From Haplomitrium mnioides (taxonomy: Eukaryota > Marchantiophyta > Haplomitriopsida > Calobryales), in the NCBI GenBank assembly GCA_049999725.1, contig JBNGIS010020566.1, positions 1 through 33,948 on the forward strand: a DNA stretch of 33,948 nt, written 5' to 3'. The notes under the pieces are model-generated. The model searched no databases and was not told where the DNA came from. It saw only the letters and a program-made list of their open reading frames with translations. Of this stretch, positions 22,285-33,908 are shown piece by piece; position 1 is the first letter of the stretch; each line of letters starts with the position of its first letter. Made by a program: the position numbers and the translations under genes.

Positions 22285-25200
22285 TGTCACTCCCTTGTTT
22301 CTGGTCTTAACCTTTTCAGGCCGTGTTTCAAGCCAGGGGAGGACGTGTTTTACGGGCTTTTTGGTTTTTTTCTGAGATGGCTCCTTGCCAGTTACTACTT
22401 TCAAACCTTAAGGACTCTTCCTCTCCTTACAGGCCTGGTATGCTCTTCTCACTCTTCTTCTTCTCACACTCAAGTCAGACATTCAACACACTCAATAGCA
22501 CACCAGAGTGTTCTCCGAACACTCTGGGTTGATGCGCTTGCACAAGGGAATGCCAAGAGACTCCAAGATCCTCACTTGGCAGCCTCTCCTTAGTTCTCAA
22601 CCGATTGAAAACTCCTTCTAGCTATTGTATCAGTAACCCTCCGCCCTGGTCCGTCTGCAAGGATGAGGTCACCTAGGTCTCCCCCATGTCCTCATCTAAA
22701 TCCCCCGGTTCCCCTTGAGCGAGTACCCCTGCTTCACGTAGCCTTCAATGAATTATCTCCCTGCCTTACCATGCGCAATTTCCCATTCTTGCTATCGCTG
22801 TCGCGCCGCAATCGCCTATGAAACGCCGAGACGACTCCAAGCTCCCTACCCGACAGCCTCTCCTTAGTTCTCAGGTGACCGAAAACTCCTTCCAGCTATC
22901 GTATCAGTAACCCTCCGCCCTGGTCCGCCTGCAAGGATGAGGTCACTTTGGTCTCTCCCCATACCTCCTCTAAATCCCCCGGTTCCCCTTGAGCGAGTAC
23001 CCCTGCTTCATGTAGCCTTCAATGAATTATCGCCATGCCTTGCTATGCGCGAATCCAGTGCCCCGCAACGCTATATCTCCAACAATTGCCCGTGCATCAA
23101 CCCGAAAGAATTCGAAAGCAAACAATGTATACTCCCCTCACGCGTTGCCCTCCGACACACGATCCGATGAATAGTCATTATTGCCGTTAGCTCGAAACAG
23201 GGGACGACGACGCGTGGCTTCACTGTTAGGTAATCCCGTTACCACGGGATGGGAGAAGGCGCCGCGTGTCTTGTAGTTGGTCAAGGAAAAGCCAAGGAAC
23301 AACGACGGTCACTTTGACGAGGAGCCTCGAGGACTCTTACGGGAAGAGATTTTGCAGATTCTGGTAGGAACAAGTCCAAAGAGGCGCTTCGGAACCAAGT
23401 TTCGGAGTGCCCTACAGAACCGACTCCAAGAAATCTCTTTAGATCCCCCCGCAGATGCTTCTTTCTACTCTTCGCGCCACGTCGTCCGCTGCACCGCCGT
23501 CCGACGCCGCCCTGCAAAGGAGTAGGCTGACCGTCGCGCTAACCTTTCCCTCCGTAGTTGACCCGCACGCTGCCCGAGGTCAGGTGAACTCCTCTCCTAG
23601 CGCCGCTATCCCGTGAATTGCCTCGGGGTCCCTGGAGTCGCCATGTCCTCCGAAGGCCACTGTCCGACGCCGCCCCGCAAAGGGGTAGGTTGACCGTCGC
23701 GCTGACCTCCTTCCGATGTTGACCCATGGAACCCCTGCGTGCTTCCCAAGGCGCCACGTCATCCGAAGGGCGCCGTCCGACGCCACCCCGCAAAGAGGTA
23801 GGCAAACCGTGGCGCGGACCCTTCTTCCGAAGTTGACCTTCGAAAACACATCCCGGCTCCTCAGCGCCACGTTTCTGAAGCCTCCTCCAGACTCCATGCG
23901 CTCGCCACGTCATCCGTATAACCACCACGGACTTCCTCTGCTCGTCGAATAAGAACGGTGACGATGTTGCCGTTTCGATGTACCTTCAAAGTAAGAACTA
24001 CATGCGCTTGAGGTTAGCTTTGTTAACACTTCGGAAAGCTCACTATAAGAACTACTAGGCCCTTTCAGACCGTTGGCCCTTTCGAACTTTCGGATGCATG
24101 CTTGTTGAACTTTCACCCTCTAGGTTGCTGAAGCAGCGAAGAGTCACTCTTTCGGCACCGGTAGTTCCTCTGTCGGTTGCACTAGCGTCAGCTTGGTTTT
24201 TCGGCTGCTCTCATCTCGCTCGCTGATTTGCTGATATATTGTGCTTTTGTCATGCCCTTCGTTTCCCCCCACCGGATAGGTACCATATCGCCCTTCTTGC
24301 TCAACCTTCTTCTCGTTGGACGGTTTACGCTGGGTCACCGCTTTGCCACTAATGCATATCGTTCGAACCGGTTCACTGACAAGTCGCCTTTTCGCCATCA
24401 CTCGCTCTTATTCGGTCAGATCAGTGATCAGTCTCCCTTTCGGCTCTCCTATGTGTTTCCTCTTGGCGAATCTACACTGGGTCGCCCCTTCAGCTTCCGT
24501 GCTCCTCCTCCTCTCGGATCTTGGATAGATCGCCCTTCCGGCACTCTCCCAATTTCCTTCGGCCTGACCCGCGATAAGTCGCTATTTCGGGCCCCTTTCC
24601 TTGCTCCTCTATTGGGTTCCATAGGGATCCCTCTTAACCGGGCTTCCTACGTCGTAAGACACATCGGAACCAGGTTAAGTGGGCTTCCCACTTAGGGTGG
24701 CGCCTGTCCGCAGATCCGCGGGCCTCCTAGTGCCGCCACGTTGTCCGTGGAATCCCGCGAAGGGCTATGGAGATGCCACGTTTCCGTGGAATCTCGCGGG
24801 ACCTTTCGGGGACTCCACTTTTCCGCTAGGACTTACCGACTCGGATGGAGCGTTCGATCGACCTCTGCAAGGCTCGCTCTTGCATGTGGGATCGAGGCGT
24901 CCCTCTTCCCTAGCCTTGCTCGCCGTCGTGATGATTTCACCTCCTCCTGTCAGCTACTGATGCTTGTTTCCCAATTTGTGGCCGCTCCAAGACCCCCGCG
25001 ATCTGCCTTTCTTCGGAGTGCCTTCAAGCTGCCTTGTTGTTGATCCCTTCTTCTTCCTCCTGCAATTGCCTCACCATGGGTGGCTGCTCTGTTCCTTCTC
25101 CCCAAGCTTCAATCCCTGCATCCTCCTTAGGCCCACAGATTCTCGATGACCTGCTTTGAATTTGAAAATGGGGCCCGTCCCTTGGCTGTCGATCACTGCT

Positions 25201-25385
25201 CTCCTTCCTCCTCTCCTCTACCATGATCCTGTTTCCCTTCCAAGACTCATGCACCCTGCTCTTATCAGTTGTTTGAGGTAATCAGCTGTTCCTGAGAGGC
25301 CTTCACACTCGCAAAGGGAACATATGGCCAATGGTGCTTCTGATTTCGTGCATTCAGCTTTAGTGCTCCAAACCACCGGCTAACA
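22285..25385 (-). repeat. 3' LTR of element 2 (left, 3.1 kb)
   Basis: Minus-strand limits are TGTTAGCC...GAGTGACA. Compared with the right LTR it lacks about 734 bp between 22487 and 22499 (right LTR 27461-28207). That segment contains the TATA box, predicted start site and AATAAA, so this LTR should neither start nor end transcripts normally. It carries the subrepeats, the 271-bp duplication and the palindrome at about 24676. Confidence 0.85.
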
Positions 25386-25388
25386 CAA

Positions 25389-25398
25389 CTCCCTCTTC
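25389..25398 (-). other. Polypurine tract, element 2
   Basis: GAAGAGGGAG on the minus strand, three bases before the 3' LTR start (TGTTAGCC). Position and composition fit the plus-strand primer of an LTR element. Confidence 0.6.
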
Positions 25399-25485
25399 AA
25401 GTGTGACGCGTCCCCGCAAACACACCTCTTCTCCCTCAATTTTCTGGTGCTTCAACTGCTGGTTGCTGGCTCGACTCTGTAACTC

Positions 25486-25553
25486 CTACAAAACAACCCC
25501 ACGAAACACCCTCCCAACAAAACACACACTCACACACACACACGTACACTTAC
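25486..25553 (-). other. Candidate 68-nt intron, element 2
   Basis: Donor CAG/GTAAGT at 25556 down to 25548; acceptor TTGTTTTGTAG/G ending at 25486. As in element 1, the TAA that closes the upstream frame lies in the donor, and splicing joins AG to G in phase 2. The frame then runs ten codons, sharing RVEPAT with element 1, to a TGA at 25452-25454 where element 1 has AGA. Only about 100 bp lie between the acceptor and the LTR. Confidence 0.5.
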
Positions 25554-27037
25554 CTGTGCGCATTCTGCTCGCTCAGCCATTTCCCCGAATCCCACACAAA
25601 AGTTGTGCTTCCAGATTTTGGTTTGAGAGGAATATGAGGTCTCTGCTGCAACATGCCTTGCTGCATTTCCCCTTGCACCGTAAACCATCCCTCAGACCTG
25701 GGATCCCTTTGCTGGCCTGTTTCCCATGGCTTGGAGGCACGCCCAACACACACCCACACGGAACAACTGATCAAACAAGCATACACAAAGGTACTGTTCT
25801 TCGGGCCTATAACTTTACAATTACATTCAATGTTGGTGGTGATGGGGCTGCCCGTAACAATTCCTTCCCTGTCACCAAGATCCTTGGGTTGCATCAAGCT
25901 GAGCTTCGTCTCTAGATTGAGATTGGGCTCATCTTCTGACATCTTCGGATCCTTTGGGCTACAACTGAGTATTTCCATTATCGTGCATTCCATCACTTGA
26001 GGAGGCTCTAACTTGACGACACTTGGCAGATGCTCGTCATAACTTTCTGTATCCGGGTACACCGTTGTCGACCCCTCTCGCAGTTTGGGTTCGGGGCTCG
26101 CCCGACATTGGTCTTCCGGTGGGTCCTCCTCTTGGAGGAAATGAGGTTTAGTTGCGCCATCTCCTCCTTGCCCTGGTGGGGCCCTTCCTTGGTCCCTTGA
26201 TTGGTGCGCGGAGTCCTCTTCTTCCGATCCTGATTCCTCCGCCTTCGCTTGAATGTCGTAATTTTGGAGTTCTTGCACCGCGACTAGAGATGCTTCCGCC
26301 TCTTGGAGCTCATTTGGATCGCCTCGTGATTGTTGCTCCAAGACTTGCCTCAGGTCCTCACCGTCTGCCTTCTCCTCAGTTTGTGTCTGGTAGAACCAGA
26401 TGGGGTATGCCGCCTCGTATTCATAATAGCTCATGGATGACCACACTTGATTCGTACCCTTCTTACCCTTCCACCTCTTCTGGCTCTTGCTCTTCCGGTG
26501 AGACTTGGATTTAGCTTTGGCTTTTCTATGACCACACTCTTCTGAGGCAGAGGTCTCCTCCTTCATCTAGACTGCTTCCTCCTCTTCATACTGGGGATGC
26601 ACTTTGATTGGCCACTCATACTTCTGCCCCCATGGTTCTGGGCAGTTGGGGGAAACATGTCTAGGCTGGCCACAATTCTAGCACACTATAACAATTCTCT
26701 TTGGTGGTCCGGTTGCGACCCATTCATCTGATTGTTCAGCTCTCTGAAGATTTGGCGGGAGGCTCGAAAGGAGGGTCTGCAGTACCTCCATTTTTTAGCT
26801 CAATTATGCTAAACGAGCCTTCTCTCCCTTGGCAGCCCTTTTGATAGTTCATTTCCGCCTTTGCTTCTTCTTTCTTGAAGGTCTCGTTTGATCATTGCTA
26901 CTACTAGAGGAGTCACTGTCACTTTCCACGGTAGATGTAGAGCTTTCTTCTGTGTCTTCGTTACTGCTTGAACCATCTAAAGAATATCCTGACACATGCT
27001 TAGCCCGTCTATTCCTTCTCCCATGGTTGTGGCCCAT
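25550..27037 (-). pseudogene. Decayed gag-type gene of element 2
   Basis: One frame holds the remains. 26849-27037 encodes a Ser/Asp-rich tract followed by a basic cluster, like residues 183-235 of the element 1 protein. Near 26680 a zinc knuckle reads C-stop-NC...H...C, with TAG (26678-26680) in place of the usual Trp. 25550-26566 is open for 338 residues and includes an IWFYQ segment like the TWFYPEQ of element 1. In-frame stops lie at 26849-26851 (TGA), 26678-26680 (TAG) and 26567-26569 (TAG). The capsid core is absent upstream, and no DGGA protease motif is present. The C-terminal 150 residues are Cys-containing and unrecognised. The open 338 codons could still be expressed only with an internal start. 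Confidence 0.75.
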
Positions 27038-27232
27038 TGCTCCAGTTGAAGAAAACTTTCACTCCTCCCCAATATGATAACTTGGCCTCTTCTGCCAGCC
27101 ACTCTCCTCAACAGACTCACACCCAGTTGCTCTGTTTCTCGGAAGTAACCTTCTCACCTTCTGACTTGAGTCTCTTGTGCACACAGTGGTCTCTCTGGTT
27201 TGGGTTGGTCTCAGGTTTTTTCAAACCCTTGG

Positions 27233-27249
27233 CCCTCCTTCTAGCGTCA
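27233..27249 (-). other. Primer binding site, element 2 (mutated)
   Basis: Aligned with the element 1 site but reading TGACGCTAGAAGGAGGG. The third base of the TGG that should pair with tRNA CCA is A, which would weaken priming. Spacing to the LTR is about 9 nt. Confidence 0.65.
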
Positions 27250-27516
27250 AAAAATTCATGTCGCTCCCTTGTTTCTGGTCTTAACCTTTTCAGGCCCTGT
27301 TTCGAGCCAGGAGAAGACGTGTTTTACCGGCTTTCAAGTTCTTTTCTAAGATGACCCCTTGCCAGTTACTACTTTCAAACCTTAAGGACTCTTCCTCTCC
27401 TTTCAAGCATGGTATGCTTCTCTCACTCTTCTTCTTCTCACACTCAAGTCAGACATTCAACCATACACAGGTCCACATCCATTTACACCCAGCTGTGATT
27501 TGTGTGATGCTTCTTC

Positions 27517-27522
27517 TTTATT
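27517..27522 (-). terminator. LTR polyadenylation signal, element 2
   Basis: AATAAA on the minus strand, in sequence aligned with the element 1 signal (both followed on the plus strand by GGACCCAATGACTTAGGCC). The left LTR has lost it by deletion. Confidence 0.5.
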
Positions 27523-27933
27523 CCTAGGACCCAATGACTTAGGCCTTGCCACCTTATTTGTGCTTGGGCAGAATGGTGATGATGACCTGCACAGTTGAAC
27601 ACTACAAAAGGGCTAGACTCCCCCTCTTAGGGTTGTCACAGGACTGATACAACTATTCCTAACTATCCTAAGCTGCACTAATTCCTAACAATGCAAATAA
27701 GATCAGGAACAGAGAGCATTCACCCCCAGGATACCTGACTTGTGTCAAGGGATTGGACTCCCCTTTCAAGTCTGTTCCCAAGGTCTGCTCAACTGAACCG
27801 ATGTCCACTAATCTAACCATTCAAGAGGACACACATGCAGAAAAGAAATCTAACTACACATATATGGACAATACTTATATACAATATATGCAAGAGAAAA
27901 CAGAGTCCTTGAAGGCCCTCTGGAATTCTAATT

Positions 27934-27941
27934 GAATTATA
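27934..27941 (-). promoter_or_regulatory. LTR TATA-like box, element 2
   Basis: TATAATTC on the minus strand at the position of TATAAATA in element 1, next to the shared AAGGGAAG. Confidence 0.4.
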
Positions 27942-30759
27942 CTTCCCTTATGAGTCCCACTGCCTTACAACTGCAGCCCAGCAACCCGCACACCCTCCTC
28001 TCCATATAGTTTTTTAACTTCCCTCGCGAGAAGCCCTGCTTTTACTTCCTCATGCTAGGAAGAGAGTTTCTTTTACTTCCACCTATGGAAGACAACTTTA
28101 CCAACTGTAGGTAGCCCACTCCACCCTCGAGCCTCGACGGGTCTTACTACGCCCAATGCACCGGCACTCGCACATCCCCCCCCTCTTAGCTCCACTTGAA
28201 GAATAACACACCAGAGTGTTCTCCGAACACTCTGGGTTGATGCGCTTGTACAAGGGAATGCCGAGAGACTCCAAGCTTCTTACTTGGTAGCCTCTCCTTA
28301 GTTCTCAGCCGACCAAAAACTCCTTCCAGCTATCGTATCAGTAACCCTCCGCCCTGGTTCGCGTGCAAGGATGAGGTCACCTGGGTCTCCCCCCAATCCT
28401 CTTGTAAATCCCCTGGTTCCCCTTGAGCATGTACCTCTGCTTCACGTAGCCTTCAATGAATTATCGCCCTGCCTTACCATGCGCAATTCCCCTTTCTTGT
28501 TATCGTTGTCGCGCCGCAATTGCCCGTGAAACGCCGAGACGACTCCAAGCTCCCTACCCAATAGCCTCTCCTTAGTTCTCAACCGACCGAAAACTCCTTC
28601 CAGCTATCGTATCAGTAACCCTCCGCCCTGGTCCGCCTGCAAGGATGAGGTCACTTGGGTCTCCCCCCAGTCCTCCTCTAAATCCCCCTGTTCCCCTTGA
28701 GCAAGTACCCTTGCTTCACGTAGCCTTTAATGAATTATCGCCTTGCCTTACCATGCGCGAATCTCGTGCCCCGCAACGCTATATCTCCAACAATTGCACG
28801 TGCATCAACCCGAAAGAATTCGAAAGCAAACAATGTATACTCCCCTTACGCGCTGCCCTTCGACGCCCGATCCGATGAATAGTTGTTATTGTCGTTAGCT
28901 TGAAACAGGGGACGACAACGCGTGGCTTCACTGTTAGGTAATCCCGTTACCACGGGATGGGAGAAGGCGTCGCGTGTCCTGTAGTTGGTCGAGGAAAAGC
29001 CAAAGACAACGGTCACTTCGACGAGGAGCCCCGAGGAATCTTGCGGGAAGAGATTCCGNNNNNNNNNNGAGTTGACCTCCTTCCGATGTTGACCCATGGA
29101 ACCCCTGCGTGCTTCGAAAGGCGCCACATCATCCGAAGGGCGCCGTCCGACGTTGCCCTGCAAAGGGGTAGGCGGACCGTCGCGTGGACCCTTCTTCCGA
29201 AGTTGACCTTCGGAAAAACGTCCCCGACTCCTCAGTGCGCCACGTTTCCGAAGCCTCCCGCGGACTCCTTGCGCTCCCAATGTCATCCGTAGAACCGCCG
29301 CGGACTTCTCCCGCTCGCTGAATAAGAACGGTGTCGATGTTGCCGTTTCGACGTACCTTCGAAGTAAGAACTAATCGCGCGCCTGAGGCTAGCTTCGCTA
29401 ACACTTCCAAAAGCTTGCTATAAGAACTACTAGGCCCTTTTGGACCGTTCGCCCCTTTCGAACTTTCTGCCGCACCCTGTCAAACTTTTACCTTTCTGGA
29501 TGTCGAAGCGGCAAAGTGTCACCCTTTTGGCGCCGGTAGCTCCTTCGTCGGTCGCACTGGCGTTAGCTTCGTTTTCCGGCCGCTCTCATCTCGCTCGCCG
29601 ATTCGCTGACATATCGTGCTTTCGTCGTGCCCTTCGTTCCCCCCCACCGGATAGGTGCCATATTGCCCTTCTGGCTCAGCCTTCTTCCCGTTGGACAGTT
29701 TGCGTTGGGTCACCGCTTCGTCATTGATGCGCGTTGTTCGAACCGGTTTGCCAACAAGTCGCCTTTTTGCCTTCACTCGCTTTTTTTTGGTCAAATCAGT
29801 GATCAGTCCCCCTTTCGGCTCTCCCTTGTGCTTCCTCTTTGGCGAATCTGCGCTAGGTCGCCCCTTCGGCTTCCGCGCTCCTCCTCCTCTTGGATCTTCG
29901 ATAGATCGTCCTTCCGGCACTCTCCCGATTTCCTTCAGCCAAGCCCGTGATAAGTCGCTATTTCGGGTCCTCCTCCTGGCTCCCCTGTGTGGTCCCTCGC
30001 GGATCCCTCTTAGTTGGGCTCTCCACGTCGTAAGACGCATCGAAACCAAGTTAAGTGGGCTCCCCACTTAGGGAGGCGCCCATCCGCAGACCTGCGGGCC
30101 TCCTGGTGCCGCCATGTTGCCCGTGGAATGCCGCGAAGGGCTTTGGAGACGCCACGTTTCCGTGGAATCTCGCGGGGCCTTCCGGGGACTCCACCTTTCC
30201 GCTAGGATTCAGATTTGAAGAAGAGTGTCGATCGACCCTCGCTGAGCGCGCTCCTGCTTGCGGGATCGAGGCATCCCTCTTCCCTGGCCTTGCTCGCCCT
30301 CGTGACGATCTCACCTCCTACTTTCAGCTCCAGACCCTTGCTTCCCGATTTGTGGCTGCTGCAGGATCCCCGCGATCTGCTTTTCTTCGGAGTGCCTTCG
30401 GGCTTCCTTGTTGTTGATCCATTCTTCTTCCTCCTGCGATCGCCTCGCCATGGGTGGCTGCTCTGTTCCTTGTCCCCAGGCTCCGATCCCCGTACCCTCC
30501 TTAGGCCCACGAATTCTCACTGACCTGATTTGAATTTGAAAATGGGGCCCCTCCCCAGGTTGGCGATCACTGCTCTCCTTCCTCCTCTCCTCCGCCATGA
30601 TCTCGTTTCCCTACCAATACTCATGCGCCCTGCTCTAATCAGTTGTTTGAGGTAATCAGCTGTTCTTGAGAGGCCTTCACACTCGCAAAGGGATTATATG
30701 GCCAATGGTGCTTCTGATTTCGTGAATTTCGCTTGAATGCTCCAAAGCACTAGCTCACA

Positions 30760-33700
30760 CTCCTCATGAACAACATATATCAATTCTGCTAGATATGACA
30801 TGCAAACATTGGAAATAGAAGTGGGCTGTCACTCACCAAACATTGTATCCATTCTACCAAATAGGATTTGGAAATAAAATTTGGAGCTCCATATGAACAA
30901 CATATATCAATTATGCTAGATATGACCTGGAAACTTTCGAAATAGAAGTGGGTGCTCACTCACCAAATAAAGTATCCATTATACCAAATAGGATTTGGAA
31001 ATGAAAGTTTGAGCTCCACATGAACAACATATATCAATTCTACCACTTATAACATGGATACATTGGAAATAGAAGTTAGTGCTCACTCACCAAACATTGT
31101 ATCCATTCTACCAAATTGGATTTGGAAATAAAAGTTGAAGGTCCACATGAAGAACATATATCAATTCTGCTAGATATGACATCGAAACATTGGAAAAAGA
31201 AGGGGGTGCTCACTCAGCAAACAATGTATCCCTTCTACCAAATAGGATTTGGAAATGAAAGTTGGAGCTCCACATGAAGAACATATATCAATTCTGCTAG
31301 ATATGACATGGAAACATTGGAAATAGAAGTAGGTGCTCACTCACCAAACATTGTTTCCATTCTACCAAATAGGATTTGGAAATGAAAGTTTGAGCTCCAC
31401 ATCAAGAACATATATCAATTCTGCTAGATATGAAATGGAAACATTGGAAATAGAAGTGGATACTCATTCACCAAATATTGTATTCTATCTACCAAATAGG
31501 ATTTGGAAATAAAAGTTGGAGCTCCACATGAACAAAAAATATCAATTCTGCTAGATATGACATGGAAACATTGGAAATAGAAGTTGGTGCTCACTCACCA
31601 AACATTGTATCCATTCTACCAAATAGGATTTGGAAATGAAAGTTGGAGCTCCATGTGAACAACATATATCAATTCTGCTTGCTATGACCTCAAAACATTG
31701 GAAATAGAAGTGGCTTCTCACTCACCAAACATTGTATCCATTCTACCAAATTGGATTTGGAAATGAAAGTTGGAGCTCCACATGAAGAACATATATCAAT
31801 TTTGCTAGATATGAAATGGAAACATTAGAAATACAAGAGGGTGCTCAATCAGCAAACAATGTATCCCTTCTACCAAATAGAATTTGGAAATGAAAGTTGG
31901 AGCTCCATGTGAACAACATATATCAATTATGCTAGGTATGACCTCAAAACATTGGAAATAAAAGTGGCTTCTCACTCACCAAACATTGTATCCATTCTAC
32001 CAAATTGGATTTGGAAATGAAAGTTGGAGGTCCACATGAAGAACATATATCAATTTTGCTAGATATGACATGGAAATATTGGAAATACAAGAGGGTGCTC
32101 ACGCATCAAACAATGTATCCCTTCTACTCAATAGGATTTGGAAATAAAAGTTGGAGATCCACATGAAGAACATATATCAATTCTACTAGATATGACATGG
32201 AAACATTCGAAATAGAAGTGGGTGCTCACTCACCAAACATTGTATCCATTCTACCAAAAATGATTTGGAAATGAAAGTTGGAGCTCTACGTGAACAACAT
32301 ATATCAATTCTGCTAGATATGACATGGAAACATTGGAAATAGAACTGGGTGCTCACTCACCAAACATTGTATCCATTCTACCGAATAGGATTTGGAAATG
32401 AAAGTTGGAGCTTCACATGAAGAACATATATCAATTCTGCTAGATATGACATGGAAACATTGGAAATAGAAGGGGGTGCTCACTCATCAAACATTGTTTC
32501 CATTCTACCAAATAGGATTTGGAAATGATAGTTTGAGCTCCATATAAAGAATATATATCAATTCTGCTAGATATGAAATGGAGACATTGGAAATAGAAGT
32601 GGGTACTCATTCACCAAACATTGTATCCATTCTACCAAATAGGATTTGGAAATGAAAGTTGGAGCTCTACATGAAGAACATATATCAATTCTGCTAGATA
32701 TGACATGGAAACATTGGAAATAGGAATGGGTGCTCACTCACCAAAGATAGTTTCCATTCTACCAAATAGGATTTGGAAATGAAAGTTTGGGCTCCACATA
32801 AAGAACATATATCAATTCTGCTAGATATGACATGGAGACATTCGAAATAGAAGTGGGGACTCACTCACCAAACATTGTATCCATTCTACCAAATAGGATT
32901 TGGAAATGAAAGTTGGAGCTCCACATGAACAACATATATCAATTCTGCTAGATATAACACAGAAACATTGGAAATAGGAATGGGTGCTCACTCACCAAAC
33001 ATTGTTTCCATTCTAGCAAATAGGATTTGGAAATGAAAGTCTGAGCTCCACCTTCAGAACATATATCAATTCTGCTAGATATGACATGGAGACATTCGAA
33101 ATAGAAGTGGGTACTCACCTACCAAGCATTGTATCCATTCTACCAAATAGGATTTGGAAATGAAAGTTGGAGCTAAACATGAACAACATATATCAATTCT
33201 ACTAGATATGATAAGGAAACATTCAAAATAGAAGTGGGTGCTCACACACCAAGCATTGTATCCATCCTACCAAATAGGATTTGAAAATGAAAGTTGGAGC
33301 TCCACATGAAGAACATATATCATTTCTGCTAGATATGGCATGGAAACATTGGAAATAGAAGTGGGTGCTCACTCACCAAACATTGTTTCCTTTCTACCAA
33401 ATAGGATTTGGAAATGAAGGTTTGAGCTCCACAAGAAGAACATATATCAATTCTCCTAGATATGACATGGAAACATTGGAAATAGAAGTTGGTGCCCACT
33501 CACCAAACATTGTATCCATTCTACCAAATAGGATTTGGAAATGAAAGTTGGAGCTCTATGTGAACAACATATATCAATTCTGTTAGGTATGACCTCGAAA
33601 CATTGGAATTAGAAGTGGCTTCTCACTCACCAAACATTGTATCCATTCTAGCAAATTGGATTTGGAAATGAGAGTTGGAGGTCCACATGAAGAACATATA

Positions 33701-33908
33701 TCAATTTTGCTAGATATGATATGGAAACATTGGAAATAGAAGGGGGTGCTCATTCAGCAAACAATGATACCTTCTACCAAATAGGATTTGGAAATGATAG
33801 TTGGAGCTCCACATGAACAACATATATCAATTCTGCTAGATATGAGAAGGAAACATTCAAAAGAGATGTGGGTGCTCACACACCAAACATTGTATTTATT
33901 CTATCAAA
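30760..33908. repeat. 127-bp satellite array, block 3
   Basis: About 25 monomers, same orientation as blocks 1 and 2 and generally closer to the consensus. A variant with CCATGTGAACAAC plus GACCTCAAAAC starts at 31645 and again at 31899 (254 bp, 2 monomers), and a relative lies at 33550 (13 monomers further). The neighbouring AACAATGTATCCCTTC variant travels with it. The array stops within a monomer near 33908. Confidence 0.95.

Larger units (their letters stand above)
22285..30759 (-). mobile_element. Ty3/Gypsy-like LTR retrotransposon, element 2 (decayed)
   Basis: Two LTRs (22285-25385 and 27259-30759) in direct orientation flank a 1.87-kb interior. The order on the minus strand is 5' LTR (right), PBS, gag-type pseudogene, candidate intron, PPT, 3' LTR (left). 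It is a relative of element 1 with about 1.1 kb less interior: the capsid core and the protease are missing. There is no 5-bp target duplication; left and right satellite flanks overlap by 15 monomer positions. The two LTRs differ strongly, so the pair may be a recombinant of two insertions. Confidence 0.88.
27259..30759 (-). repeat. 5' LTR of element 2 (right, 3.5 kb)
   Basis: Minus-strand limits are TGTGAGCT...GAGCGACA. It keeps the TATA-like box (27934-27941) and AATAAA (27517-27522). The 10-N gap at 29059-29068 stands where the left LTR has about 344 bp (23355-23698) containing subrepeats, so real sequence is missing or was collapsed. Satellite resumes at 30760. Confidence 0.85.
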
